DNA of 64,000 nucleotides. Origin: SABI01 sp028532915 (GTDB lineage Bacteria; Spirochaetota; Spirochaetia; Sphaerochaetales; Sphaerochaetaceae). Position numbers and translations under genes: made by a program. A model generated the notes under the pieces. It worked only from the letters and a program-made list of their open reading frames with translations, had not been told where the DNA came from and ran no database searches. Every line of letters begins with the position of its first letter. Within the stretch, counting starts at the first letter, position 1. Positions 16,153-25,787 of this stretch are shown here, in pieces. The stretch covers positions 744,001-808,000 of the forward strand of contig OY781923.1 in NCBI GenBank assembly GCA_963677225.1. The letters run 5' to 3'.

Positions 16153-17748
16153 ATGGATAAAGATGCTCTTAAAAGGGCTCTTTCTGCTGCTTTTCTGGCG
16201 CAGGAGAATACTCAAAAAGAACTTGATGAAGCATTGCTTGAGATTCAATTACTCAAAGACATGCTTCGTTTTAAAAGCCGTCTCCCATTCGCTCCTTCAA
16301 CTGAACAGCTCTCATTGCTCTTTGATGAAACAGAAGTCCTCTCTGAAGAGCTTAGTGAAGAACAGGAAGATATGATACAGATTCCCCCTCACCAGCGAAG
16401 GAAGCAAAGGAAACACGATCTTACCACACTTCCTGCCAACACTCCTGTGATTCACATGTACCATGAGAGTAAAGATGAAGCTATGGTATGTGAACGATGT
16501 GAATCATCTCTGGTTCAAGGTGAAGATCGGGTTGTTTCTCGCGTAGCTGTGATTCCAAAAAAATATATCATTGAACTTCACCATTACAAAACTATGGTAT
16601 GTACCAACTGTGAGGCTGATGAGGGTGAACAGAACATCATCACTCACTGGGAACACAAGCAAACAGATACGATGATCGCTTCATCTTCTCTGGTAGCAGA
16701 TTGTGCTGTAAGAAAATATGCTGATGCTCTCCCTTTGTATCGTCAAGAAGCAATATGTAGGCGAGAAGGATTCAATGTCTCACGTCAAACGATGAGTAAC
16801 TGGTTATTGACCTACATGGGGCTATTGAAGCCTCTTCGTCAGCAATTTGAAAAACACCTATTGAATTCCCCATTGATCAACCAGGATGAGACGCCTGTGA
16901 AGGTAATCCATTTACCTAATCCTACCACATCGAAATCGACCTTCATGTTTGTACAGGTGGGTTCAAATGAAGAACATCGTATTGTGCTGTATTCTTACAT
17001 ACGTAACAGAAGAAAGGATACTCTCGCCTCATTTACTCGTGATTACACTGGGTATGTGATGACTGACGGTCTGAAGGGATACTTGTCGATTGAGAATCAT
17101 CTGAACTGCTGGGTCCATGCCCAGCGGGGGTTCAAGAATATTGTAAAGGTGAATAAGAAAGCCTCTGGAGCTCTGAAATTCATTGCTGTCATAAACCAAC
17201 TGTTCGATATTGAGAAGAGAACTCGTCGCATGTATGATGAGGAAGAAAAATTTCTCATTGAAAGAAAGAGATTCACCAGTGAAGTGTTTGATGAAATGAA
17301 GAACCTGATGGATGAAAGTCGAAAGAAATATTCATCGAAAAGTCCTATGGGAATAGCAATAGAGTATCTATATACCTACTGGCCTTCTCTCATTCGATAT
17401 GTTGACTGCTATGAAGCGACACCCGATAACAACATTGCTGAGAATGCGATACGTCCATTCGTTCTTGGCAGAAAAAATTGGTTGTTCAGTAATACTGAAG
17501 GTGGAGCTGAAGCCTTTGCGTTCTATTACAGTATGATCGAGACAGCAAAGTTGAATGGAATCAATGTTACTGATTACCTGTGGTACTGTCTTGATGAGGC
17601 GCCAAGGTGCAGAACTGAGAATGACTGGGAAAAGCTGCTTCCCTGGACCATGGATACTAGAAAAATTGCTGAACTAAAAAAGCTAAGAGTATCGGCTACT
17701 CCTGATCCTTCTCGAACTGAGCCCTATATTCTCAGAGGTGCTCGCTGA
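16153..17748 (+). CDS. tnpC: IS66 transposase TnpC, with an in-frame stop in its natural N-terminus
   Basis: 531 residues: a leucine-zipper-like start, a zinc finger (CERCESS and CTNCE), then the IS66 DDE domain (NQDETPVKV, VMTDGLKGY, PDNNIAENAIRP). The reading frame opens earlier at ATG 16120 (MNKDLLE), but a TAG at 16141-16143 interrupts it, where relatives would be expected to have an ordinary codon. The internal ATG at 16153 may still give a nearly full-length protein, though its ribosome site is poor. Confidence 0.85.
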   Translation: MDKDALKRALSAAFLAQENTQKELDEALLEIQLLKDMLRFKSRLPFAPSTEQLSLLFDETEVLSEELSEEQEDMIQIPPHQRRKQRKHDLTTLPANTPVIHMYHESKDEAMVCERCESSLVQGEDRVVSRVAVIPKKYIIELHHYKTMVCTNCEADEGEQNIITHWEHKQTDTMIASSSLVADCAVRKYADALPLYRQEAICRREGFNVSRQTMSNWLLTYMGLLKPLRQQFEKHLLNSPLINQDETPVKVIHLPNPTTSKSTFMFVQVGSNEEHRIVLYSYIRNRRKDTLASFTRDYTGYVMTDGLKGYLSIENHLNCWVHAQRGFKNIVKVNKKASGALKFIAVINQLFDIEKRTRRMYDEEEKFLIERKRFTSEVFDEMKNLMDESRKKYSSKSPMGIAIEYLYTYWPSLIRYVDCYEATPDNNIAENAIRPFVLGRKNWLFSNTEGGAEAFAFYYSMIETAKLNGINVTDYLWYCLDEAPRCRTENDWEKLLPWTMDTRKIAELKKLRVSATPDPSRTEPYILRGAR

Positions 17749-17988
17749 CTAAATATCGAATCGGCGCTAGCTGATTTGACGCTTACATACATCTGGCTTT
17801 GACAGACAGGACAGATCCTGGGGATCTCTGTTATGACTTCCCCTGTTGTAACTGTGACGATTCCATTGCGTGTGTGCACTATTTTTGGTTCTCTGTGACA
17901 CAGAAACTTGTAAGTTGGTGGGCTATGGTGATAGTATCGTTCATGGGACGGGAATGCTCCTTCTGTTTTAGTTGTGGTAACCAAAACT

Positions 17989-18144
17989 TTAGAACATCTT
18001 CCGTCCCTTTTCTATATGTTTTCTATTTCCCTTTAAATCCCAATCCCACAACTTTCTGTAAAGAGCCTTTATTATCATACCACGTTTTTGAAAGAGGTCG
18101 AGTTGTTGTTCAATTGTTGTTGGGGGAGAATCATAAGATTTCAT
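17989..18144 (-). pseudogene. Possible N-terminal remnant of an Abi_2-like abortive infection gene
   Basis: A 51-residue frame starts MKSYDSPPTTIEQQLDLFQK, reminiscent of the conserved PPxTxEEQLxLLxxRG start of AbiD/F-type (Abi_2) proteins. It then ends after unrelated basic sequence. The resemblance covers only about 25 residues, so the call is tentative. Confidence 0.3.
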
Positions 18145-18416
18145 TATGTTCTCCCAGATACAAGAAGACCCGTCCTGGTCCGCTTAAATCAGAGGCGTGA
18201 CGGGTACTGTTAACTATATTAATATGGAAATATTCAGAATAATCAAGAGATTTTTACAGACAAAAAAATTGAGTTTTAAAAAAAGGATTACACATCTCAA
18301 CACTCCTTATCTATAATACTAACATCCGGTCTTTTCACTTGTAGTTAACCCCTAACATTCCAAAATCCCCATTACAGGTCCCGAGAGGGCCCCTTTATGC
18401 TGTTTGGATTGTATCA

Positions 18417-18511
18417 CAGTTATAACTGAAAAGATGTGATGAAATCTAAAATATTACAGTTATATCTGAAATAGAATAATTAATATGAAAATGTTTCAGT
18501 TATAACTGAAA
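18417..18511. repeat. Three operator-like palindromes spaced exactly 40 bp
   Basis: CAGTTATAACTGAAA at 18417, CAGTTATATCTGAAA at 18457 and CAGTTATAACTGAAA at 18497. The third extends to a perfect 18-bp palindrome, TTTCAGTTATAACTGAAA (18494-18511). No recognisable gene lies close on either side. Confidence 0.75.
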
Positions 18512-19125
18512 TGTTTTGTTTGAATCACTGATTCTCAGTAACGAAATGTCCTGGCTTGGTTCATTTCCAGACGGCAGGCTCTTTTTCGAAAGATCGATAT
18601 CCCATTCCTTTAATGAATCAGCCTGTAGAGCATACCCGAGCTGAATTTTTGTGTCGATGATACCAAGGGTGATGCTCCACTCATCATTCCTTTGTCAGCT
18701 ATATAGACAATTTAGACTATTCAGAGAAGAAGAGATGTCAGCCCGAAACGTTGGATTTAACATCTGGGATGGATCAGTTGCAGTAGATTAGAACCGATGA
18801 AGACGATACGTCGGTATCTTCGGGAAATCATGAACGCTATCAATCATCAAATGAATAGCAGTATGCTGGAAGTGAAGAATACTGGTATTCAGAGAATCAG
18901 GAAAAAGCATGCGGGTATCGCAGTAGGGAGAGATTCAAAACAGCTATTCTATTTCATTTGGTAAGATGGATTTGAGATCGTCTCCCGCACAATAGTCCAA
19001 AGCTCCAAATTTGGTAAGCTTTTAAAAGGTTAAAATGAACATTCGTATGCGTTAATAGCGCAGGCCAGGTCATTTGAGGGTTTACATCAGCTACCCTTTT
19101 ACCAAAGATAGATGGCTGCTGGAAT

Positions 19126-20301
19126 CTACCCGTTCAATTCAAATTGAGTCAAGATATCTGAATGATAGTTTCTCACTACATATGTTTCCCTATCAAATTC
19201 TATATCTCCTGAATATACAACGGCACCTTTCCCTGAGGATTCATTTGCTGATTGGAACCATTTGATTCCTTTTGACAATTGATCATTCCAAGTCATAGCT
19301 GACTTGATTTCAATAGGATAGGGGACTCGTTGCTGATCGAAAATCAGATCGACTTCATGACCTTTTGCATCCCGGTAGAAAAATAATCTAGGATCATATC
19401 CTTTGTTTACGCGCTGTTTTATCATATCCATAACAACCATATTCTCAAATATATTTCCGAATAAAGGATCTCTGATACATTGTTCAGGAGTCTCTATCCC
19501 AAGTAACCAGGCAGCCAGTCCAGTTTCTACAAAATATAGTTTTGGGGATTTTGTAATTCTTTTTCTCATATTTGAGTGGTAAGGAGGTAAACGGTAGATG
19601 ATAAATGATGCCTCAAGAATTGACAGCCAGTTAGCTAATGTAGTAGAAGAGACTCCGACGTCATTGGAAAGAGATGAAAGATTAACGACTTGTCCTATTC
19701 TTCCAGCAAGAAGTCTGATGAAATTTTCAAATTGAGTAAGGTTCTTTATGTTAGTCAATAATCGTACGTCCCGTTCAATATATGTGCTGAAATAGTTCGA
19801 ATATAACAAATTAGCCGGAATCCCGGCATTATGGAGTCTTGGAAGAAATCCGTTGACAATCATTGTTTCCTTCTCTTGTCTTTCTGGATAATATTCCTGA
19901 ATTTCAGATATTGATAATGGAAATAGATTAAATATCGCAGTTCTTCCGGCCAATGATTGAGAGATCGCTTCATTGAGTTGTAACTGGTTGCTTCCAGTCA
20001 GTATATATTGCCCATGCTTAGGGTTATCATCGGAGAGAACCTGGATCCACGAGAGCAATTCAGGGACCCGCTGAACTTCATCAATGATCATTGGTGTCTT
20101 ATGTATATGAAAAAATGTCTTTGGATCGTTATTAGCCATAGTCCTTATTTCTGGATTTTCAAGATTGCAATACGTGTATTGCGGGAAACATGCCTTCACT
20201 AATGTTGTCTTTCCTGATTGTCGAGGGCCTGTTAATGTGACTATCGGGAAAAGTTTACTTGAAGAAATTAGTTTGGAAGATAGTTTTCTTGGTATTATCA
20301 T
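19126..20301 (-). CDS. AAA ATPase with DUF4143 C-terminal domain
   Basis: 391 residues. The N-terminal AAA_14 ATPase has Walker A GPRQSGKTT (about 25-33) and Walker B PMIIDEVQ. The C-terminal DUF4143 part includes a winged-helix-like stretch (LSSLSNDVGVSSTTLANWLS) and a nuclease-like strand pattern, EVDLIF...PIEIKSA, resembling PD-(D/E)xK. The family is common in spirochaetes and anaerobes, and its function is not established. It is monocistronic. Its relative at 20906 is of equal length but diverged, so it is not a recent duplicate. Confidence 0.85.
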   Translation of the reverse strand: MIIPRKLSSKLISSSKLFPIVTLTGPRQSGKTTLVKACFPQYTYCNLENPEIRTMANNDPKTFFHIHKTPMIIDEVQRVPELLSWIQVLSDDNPKHGQYILTGSNQLQLNEAISQSLAGRTAIFNLFPLSISEIQEYYPERQEKETMIVNGFLPRLHNAGIPANLLYSNYFSTYIERDVRLLTNIKNLTQFENFIRLLAGRIGQVVNLSSLSNDVGVSSTTLANWLSILEASFIIYRLPPYHSNMRKRITKSPKLYFVETGLAAWLLGIETPEQCIRDPLFGNIFENMVVMDMIKQRVNKGYDPRLFFYRDAKGHEVDLIFDQQRVPYPIEIKSAMTWNDQLSKGIKWFQSANESSGKGAVVYSGDIEFDRETYVVRNYHSDILTQFELNG

Positions 20302-20905
20302 AATTAATAATACATTGACTTGGAGAAAATCTCAAGTACAAATTGAAATATGCACCATTTATCATCCGTTCTTTTTATAATCATATTGTTGTATTAAAAA
20401 TGGTTTTTAAACGCATCTTCAGTAGATGAGATCGATACAATAATCAGATGCAGATGGTGGCCAGAAATGGTCAGCAGGACTTGAAAACGGCCACTGTGCG
20501 GAAGAATCCAGGAAGCCGGGTAATGAATGAGGGTCTTGATTCACAGGACATAGCGAAACTCCTTTTGCTCTGTGATAAATCGATAGGATTGATCTACCAT
20601 CAATGCTCCGCTGTACCCGCTCAGCAGAGAGGTAAACACCTATGCATTTCTTTTCGCGTTGAACGAGTACACGACAACCTGATAGGCATCGCTGGTACCA
20701 ACCTGAATCATTTCATAGTGCTCGGTATCAGAATAATCTCCTGGCCTTCGTTTCCCGGTAGATTCTCTCCACTGATAGTAGTTCTTCAGTATTCCAATTC
20801 GTTTCATCTACTTTTCCAATGATTTTCATCATTGTGGAGATTTTCTCTTCAATGCGCTATAGGAGCTGATTTTTCGGTTACGGACCAGCATCACCACCAT
20901 ACATC
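20302..20905. other. Intergenic stretch with probable transposon relics
   Basis: 600 bp between the two ATPase genes. One long frame (20448-20822, plus) has no ribosome site and does not resemble a protein I know. A segment near 20455-20505 (GGCCAGAAATGGTCAG, TGAAAACGGCCACTG) has the look of degraded IS21-type element ends. No intact gene is seen. Confidence 0.4.
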
Positions 20906-22120
20906 CTAAATCAGGCTCAGAGGAACAATCCAGTTATTTTTGTCTAAAGGTAGAAGTTCTTTCGACAGGCAGATAACTGCTCCGGTTCCTAAAGTAAACC
21001 CGTTTTTCTCCAGAAGAGAGAAATGCCTTATTGCATCCTTTTTCGGAGCAGAGTTCTTTTTTATCTTTATGGGAGAATAGTGACCGTTCTGTTCAAGAAT
21101 CAGATCAATCTCTCTCTTGTCTTTATCTCTGTAGTACAATAGGGGAGGAGTCTTCCCCTGGTTCTGATATCCTTTGATGATCTCACTGATTACATACGTT
21201 TCAAATATTGCACCGGACATAGCGCCTGCTTCCAGACTCTTTGGAGACTGCCATCGAGTAAGATACGAACATAACCCGGTATCGAGAAAATAGAGATTTG
21301 GTGATTTGATCAGACGGTTTAATCTGTTACTGTGCAATGGTTCCAGAAGAACAACGATTCCTGAAGTCTCAAGGATTGATAACCATTGTTTTGCAGTGGG
21401 TATGGAAATACCAATATCTCTGGAAATATCGGAGAGATTCAGCATCTGACTCGTCCTGGCAGCTACAGCTGTAATGAATTTGAAAAAGAGCATCTCATCA
21501 GCAACTTGAGTCAGTTCTTTGATATCTCTCTGTATATATGTACTGACATATGAGCTGTAAAACAGTTCAGGGTCTATATCCCGGTCATATACTCCCGGCA
21601 TCTGTCCTTTAAAGATTCTCTCATATACCTCTTTCAGAGATTTGGACTGCCTGATCTTAGCTTTATCAAGAAGGCGTTTCGGGTTCGTGGAAAATGGTAT
21701 CTCCTCATAACTATCCATTTCAGCTGCGGAAAATCCCTGCATTCTCAAAACACCGACTCTTCCTGCAAGGCTTTCACTGACATTCTTCATGAGGTGAAAC
21801 ATCTGCGAACCCGTCATCCAGATGTCTCCCATCTTCTTATGCTCATCCACATACATCTTAATGTATTCCATGAGATTTGGAGCATATTGAATCTCATCGA
21901 TGATGACAGGAGGCTCATACTTCTCAAGAAACAAACCGGGCTCATTGACGGCAAGACTTCTCGCCAAAGGATTGTCAAGTGACACATAGTTTCTTTTTTC
22001 CTCAGCAAGGGTTCTCAACATCGTTGTTTTACCGACTTGTCGCGGGCCTGTCACCAACACTGCAGGAAACCTTTCTGACATATATTAAACTGTTTTCTCG
22101 ATACTTCTTTGCAGATACAT
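20906..22120 (-). pseudogene. AAA ATPase with DUF4143 domain, interrupted by an early stop
   Basis: An open frame of 391 residues runs from ATG 22081, with Walker A GPRQVGKTT, Walker B VIIDEIQ, and a C-terminal DUF4143 domain with EIDLIL...PIKIKKN. The natural start is upstream at ATG 22118-22120: MYLQRSIEKTV, then TAA at 22085-22087, then YMSERFPAV. Relatives usually carry this N-terminal segment directly before the Walker A loop, so the TAA is probably a nonsense change. Initiation at 22081 would restore most of the protein but has no ribosome site. The DUF4143 EIK site here reads KIK, also unlike the neighbour's EIK. Confidence 0.65.
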
Positions 22121-22130
22121 CTTAAAACCA

Positions 22131-22163
22131 CGACTTATATAAAGTGCAATTTTATATAAGTCG
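22131..22163. repeat. Perfect 13-bp inverted repeat upstream of the second ATPase
   Basis: CGACTTATATAAA and TTTATATAAGTCG flank a seven-base spacer, 11 bases upstream of the natural ATPase start. It could be an operator or a terminator (ATTTTT follows on the plus strand). Confidence 0.7.
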
Positions 22164-22810
22164 ATTTTTGTTTCATTGTCAAATAGCGAGTCCTCATGTT
22201 CGTGACCTTAACCAGAAAAGCTGGACAACTCCAAAGGAAAGAAAGAAGCCTGTTTTTGGCCCTTTCTCCCCGGAAGGTATCAATATTCCTTCTTTAAGGA
22301 GATGTCGGATATCACGGGAAGCAGCTGCAAAAGAACATGCATTCTATGTCTGGTTTCAGGATCAATGATATCAAACACAATATCGGTAGCTCAATTTCTG
22401 CATTTCATATTCATCATGCTGTTTCCTGATTTGTTCGGCCTCGCATATGAATGACGGCCGGTCAGGCTTGTTCCAGAAAAAAGGACTCATCTTAATCCTG
22501 TATTCAGTACCTCAGATATTCGGAATGTAATCTATCATTTTTGAGGGAGTAGAGCCTTTTCGAGATCTAATCCATCATAATTGAGAGGGTAGAGAGCTTC
22601 TAATCAAGTATTCCCCACTTTTGAGGAGATAAGGAACTGTCGCTTCATATCTGATTGATAATGAATTATTCGAACGGTATGTTTCGATTCTTGTCTAAAA
22701 TCGGAGAACCTGAACAAAAGTTCGATTTTCTGTCACTTTTGAGTCGGGCAATTATCTAAGATATTGAAATTTCCTGAATCAGACAGCTACAGATCATTTT
22801 TTACCATCAA
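22164..22810. other. Gene-free stretch with a 40-bp-period motif
   Basis: No gene seen. TTGAGGGAGTAGAG at 22541, TTGAGAGGGTAGAG at 22581 and TTGAGGAGATAAGG at 22621 recur at exactly 40-bp steps with partly matching flanks (TAATC(T/C)ATCAT). They may be relics of a transposon end with multiple binding sites, or of a regulatory region. Confidence 0.5.
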
Positions 22811-25513
22811 TTACAGCTGTGACCGTCCGATATATTCGGTGAGATCGTTAAGCAATAGCGGTCTGCTGAAATAGAAGCCCTGAATACAGTCGCATCCGAT
22901 GCTGTTCATGTATTCAAGCTGCTGCGATGTCTCTACTCCCTCGGTAATCAAATCAAGGTTCAGTTCCTTCGCGATCTTTACGATTATCTTCGCGATTGAA
23001 CCGTTATCACGTTCGGGGTAGTCTTTGATGAATGATCTGTCGATTTTGATCTTGTCGATCTCCAGTTTCTGAAGATATCTCAATGAAGAGAATCCTGTGC
23101 CGAAATCATCCATGGATATGCTCAATCCCAGTTCCTGGAATCTGTGGAGCTTGGCGTTCACATCAGTAGTATTGGATATGATGGAATTTTCAGTGAGCTC
23201 CAGTTCAAAATCGGACAGATCAACTTTGTACAGAGAGGACAGATGCACTATCTGGTAGACCAGATTCTCATCGTTGAACTGAAGGGGAGAGATATTTATC
23301 GAGAATTTGAATCCTTCAGGCAGTTTATGCTTCACAGCAGTATAGTCTCTGAACACGGTCTCAAGTACCCAGTATCCGATATCGGAGATGAAGCCGTTTT
23401 CCTCGGCGACCGGGATGAAGATATAGGGCGAGATCTGACCAAGCACAGGATTATTCCATCGTATCAAGGCCTCCGCTCCGGTCACTTTCTTTCTCCTGCT
23501 GTCAACTTGAGGCTGATACATCATGTAGAACTCATTGTTGGACACGGCATCTTTAAGATACAGGCTCATGACATGCTGATTCTGTATTTTCTCTCTGATT
23601 GCGGGGGATGAGAAAAGAAGATAATGATCGTCCTTCTTGGCTCCTTCCAGAGCAATTCTCGCATTGTTGAGAATGTCGACTGAAGTAGACCCGTCATCAG
23701 GATAGAGAGAGGCCCCTCCCTTTATCAAAAAGAAGACATCAGTGAAATCTGAATAGAACTCCTGCCTTCTGATATCGTCTATGAAACTCACGATATACCG
23801 CTTGAGCTCCTCTTTCTCTTTCAAAGACAAAAAGCCCACCACAAAAGTGTTCGTCGAGATCTGTGCGAGAAAGTCCTCTGACCCCAGCTTCTTGTGGATG
23901 CAGCTGATGAATTCGGTGACAGTAACGTGAATCTCTTTATTATCTTTATTTATGAAGACTTTATCATAGTTGGTGATCGAGAAACACAGGATACCGAACA
24001 CCTCACGATTGCTGATCGATGTATCGATCAGTTTGAGAAGCAGATGCTGATTCGGAAGATTCGTGTCATAGTGGTACTCTTTGATCTTTTCAAGATTCTC
24101 TTCCGATTCCTTTTCTTTGGTCAGATCGGAAAAGATGCCCACATACCTTTGAAAGGAATTCGAATATCGGTTCTCTACAGCATAGATCTTCAATGCTTTG
24201 GGATACAGCAGGCCGTTCTTCTTCCTGTCCCAGAGTTCTCCCGACCAGTATTTCTTTGTATTGATAGAATTCCACATCTTCTTATAGAAATCATCCTGAT
24301 GAAGACCTGATCGGAAGAAACTGGTCTTTCTCTTTCTGACGATCTCTTCCTTATCATATCCTGTTATTCTCTCGAATGCTTTATTAACGAATAATATGTT
24401 GGTCTTCTTGTCGGTAATGACAACCGCATCATTGGTATTGTCCGATATCAGGGTCGTTAAGGCCAGCTGGTCTCTGTCTTTGTTCTTCAAAAACAGACTC
24501 AGCACCGTGATGATGATCATCAGGTCGATCGCAAGCATTATCAGAAACTCCGAGAGTGTCATATTAAGGAAGAATATTTCCTGCATTACCGAAAGATCAT
24601 CGATATCATATTGCTGAATCAGGTAGAAAGTAAGCGAATTCGAGATATCTTCCGATTGAATGAGCGAAACAGAATAGACTTCATCATCGATGATGATGTC
24701 TTCATCAGAATCTTTTAAATTGTCGAAATCAGATATGATATCTTTAATATTATAATCTACATCATCGAACATGAATGCGAACTGTTTCTCTTCATCCGAA
24801 TTGTATATGTAATAGCCTTCATCATTTACCAGGTAGTTTCTGACCGACATGGAGTTGTCGAGTTCGACATTGTTCTCGATGAGATTCAGCAGGTCGGAGG
24901 CTATATGATTGATGATGAGAAGACCGAAGTATTCTCTATCCTTGTACACCGGGGTCGCCACTCTGAAGATTGTGACATGGGGAATTTCTATCTCATTGTT
25001 TTCGATGTTCAGGTCGATCGGTGAAAAATAGAAATCTCCTTCTGCCAGATCTTTCGCTTCAAGAACATAATACCTGTCACCTTTATACTGAAGATTATCC
25101 GTTTCGACAATTTCAGCATGTCCGTCGGGAATCCGGTTTACTCTTACCTTTTCGAAGCCGTCTTTATCAATAAACCGTATCTGGTCGAAAGCCTTTTTGC
25201 TCTGTGCGAGTCTGGAAAAGAGTTCGGATACCTCCTTCGTGGCTGTATCATCAGGTGTCAGAACCATAGATCTGAACTCGTTGGAATTCTTAATAATAAG
25301 CAGATCTTCAATAATATCTGTCTGGATGAAATTTATAAGTGAGTTGATCTTTACCGCATTCTTCTCGGTCTCTTTCGACATGATCTGAAGTGCATTATTT
25401 TTCTCAAGATTGAAGGTGACTGTGAAATAGCCTATCAGCAGAGAAGTCACTGCAAGGATAATGAGGACACTTCTTCGCAACACAGAGGCAATTTCTTTCT
25501 TCGTCAACTTCAT
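22811..25513 (-). CDS. Membrane c-di-GMP phosphodiesterase (sensor-PAS-GGDEF-like-EAL)
   Basis: 900 residues. Order: membrane helix (about 13-33), extracytoplasmic dCACHE-like sensor (about 45-320), second helix (about 325-347), PAS (about 355-475), GGDEF-like, EAL. The GGDEF motif is replaced by STNTF, so cyclase activity is not expected. The EAL domain keeps its key sites: EALIRW, NISPLQF, ELTE, DDFGTG, KIDRSF, EGVET and QGFYFSRP. It should break down c-di-GMP in response to an external ligand or redox cue. It is transcribed alone, and its stop is followed by the decayed region. Confidence 0.92.
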   Translation of the reverse strand: MKLTKKEIASVLRRSVLIILAVTSLLIGYFTVTFNLEKNNALQIMSKETEKNAVKINSLINFIQTDIIEDLLIIKNSNEFRSMVLTPDDTATKEVSELFSRLAQSKKAFDQIRFIDKDGFEKVRVNRIPDGHAEIVETDNLQYKGDRYYVLEAKDLAEGDFYFSPIDLNIENNEIEIPHVTIFRVATPVYKDREYFGLLIINHIASDLLNLIENNVELDNSMSVRNYLVNDEGYYIYNSDEEKQFAFMFDDVDYNIKDIISDFDNLKDSDEDIIIDDEVYSVSLIQSEDISNSLTFYLIQQYDIDDLSVMQEIFFLNMTLSEFLIMLAIDLMIIITVLSLFLKNKDRDQLALTTLISDNTNDAVVITDKKTNILFVNKAFERITGYDKEEIVRKRKTSFFRSGLHQDDFYKKMWNSINTKKYWSGELWDRKKNGLLYPKALKIYAVENRYSNSFQRYVGIFSDLTKEKESEENLEKIKEYHYDTNLPNQHLLLKLIDTSISNREVFGILCFSITNYDKVFINKDNKEIHVTVTEFISCIHKKLGSEDFLAQISTNTFVVGFLSLKEKEELKRYIVSFIDDIRRQEFYSDFTDVFFLIKGGASLYPDDGSTSVDILNNARIALEGAKKDDHYLLFSSPAIREKIQNQHVMSLYLKDAVSNNEFYMMYQPQVDSRRKKVTGAEALIRWNNPVLGQISPYIFIPVAEENGFISDIGYWVLETVFRDYTAVKHKLPEGFKFSINISPLQFNDENLVYQIVHLSSLYKVDLSDFELELTENSIISNTTDVNAKLHRFQELGLSISMDDFGTGFSSLRYLQKLEIDKIKIDRSFIKDYPERDNGSIAKIIVKIAKELNLDLITEGVETSQQLEYMNSIGCDCIQGFYFSRPLLLNDLTEYIGRSQL

Positions 25514-25787
25514 CTTTCAATTATTACCATGAATACTACCTTTATCATAGTATTTTCTGAATAAAACAAGCAGAAAATATATCAATATCATAGTTTCAAT
25601 ACAGTTTTATGCGTTTTATTTCCTTACGAGAGACTGGGTGGGAAAAGAGTTGTTTCGGGATCCTTCGATGATTCTTGATGTTGAAAGATTACAGCCGGTT
25701 TTATAAATCCAAAGCATGATGAGAATGATTAAGTGAGATGAATTATTCGATGATCAGGCGATCTTCCCCTCTCTATTTTGATAGGAT

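Larger units (their letters stand above)
13617..17786 (+). mobile_element. IS66-family insertion sequence carrying a nested IS1634-like element
   Basis: The three IS66 genes tnpA, tnpB and tnpC occur in order. The proposed ends begin GTAACGG at 13617 and finish CGCTTAC at 17786; both start GTAA when read inwards, as IS66 ends do. Without the nested element and one target copy the length is about 2.45 kb, normal for IS66. No 8-bp target duplication is visible at the outer ends, so a flanking deletion or a slightly wrong left boundary is likely. tnpB is split and tnpC has an early stop, so the element is probably immobile. Confidence 0.75.
17787..19125. other. Gene-poor decayed region between IS66 and the first ATPase
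   Basis: No convincing gene in 1.3 kb. On the minus strand, 17787-17984 holds an open stretch with a CPVC pair next to the IS66 end, and 17989-18144 is a short Abi-like frame. On the plus strand an open run at about 18797-18964 (MKTIRRYLREIMN...) has no ribosome site. Three operator-like palindromes occupy 18417-18511. This looks like relics of several inactivated genes. Confidence 0.6.

Noticed and set aside
17799..18200. 133-residue plus-strand frame after IS66
   Set aside because: Composition is random-like, with no ribosome site; the opposite strand has the more meaningful remnants.
20448..20822. 124-residue frame between the two ATPases
   Set aside because: No ribosome site and no resemblance to a protein; more likely a transposon relic.
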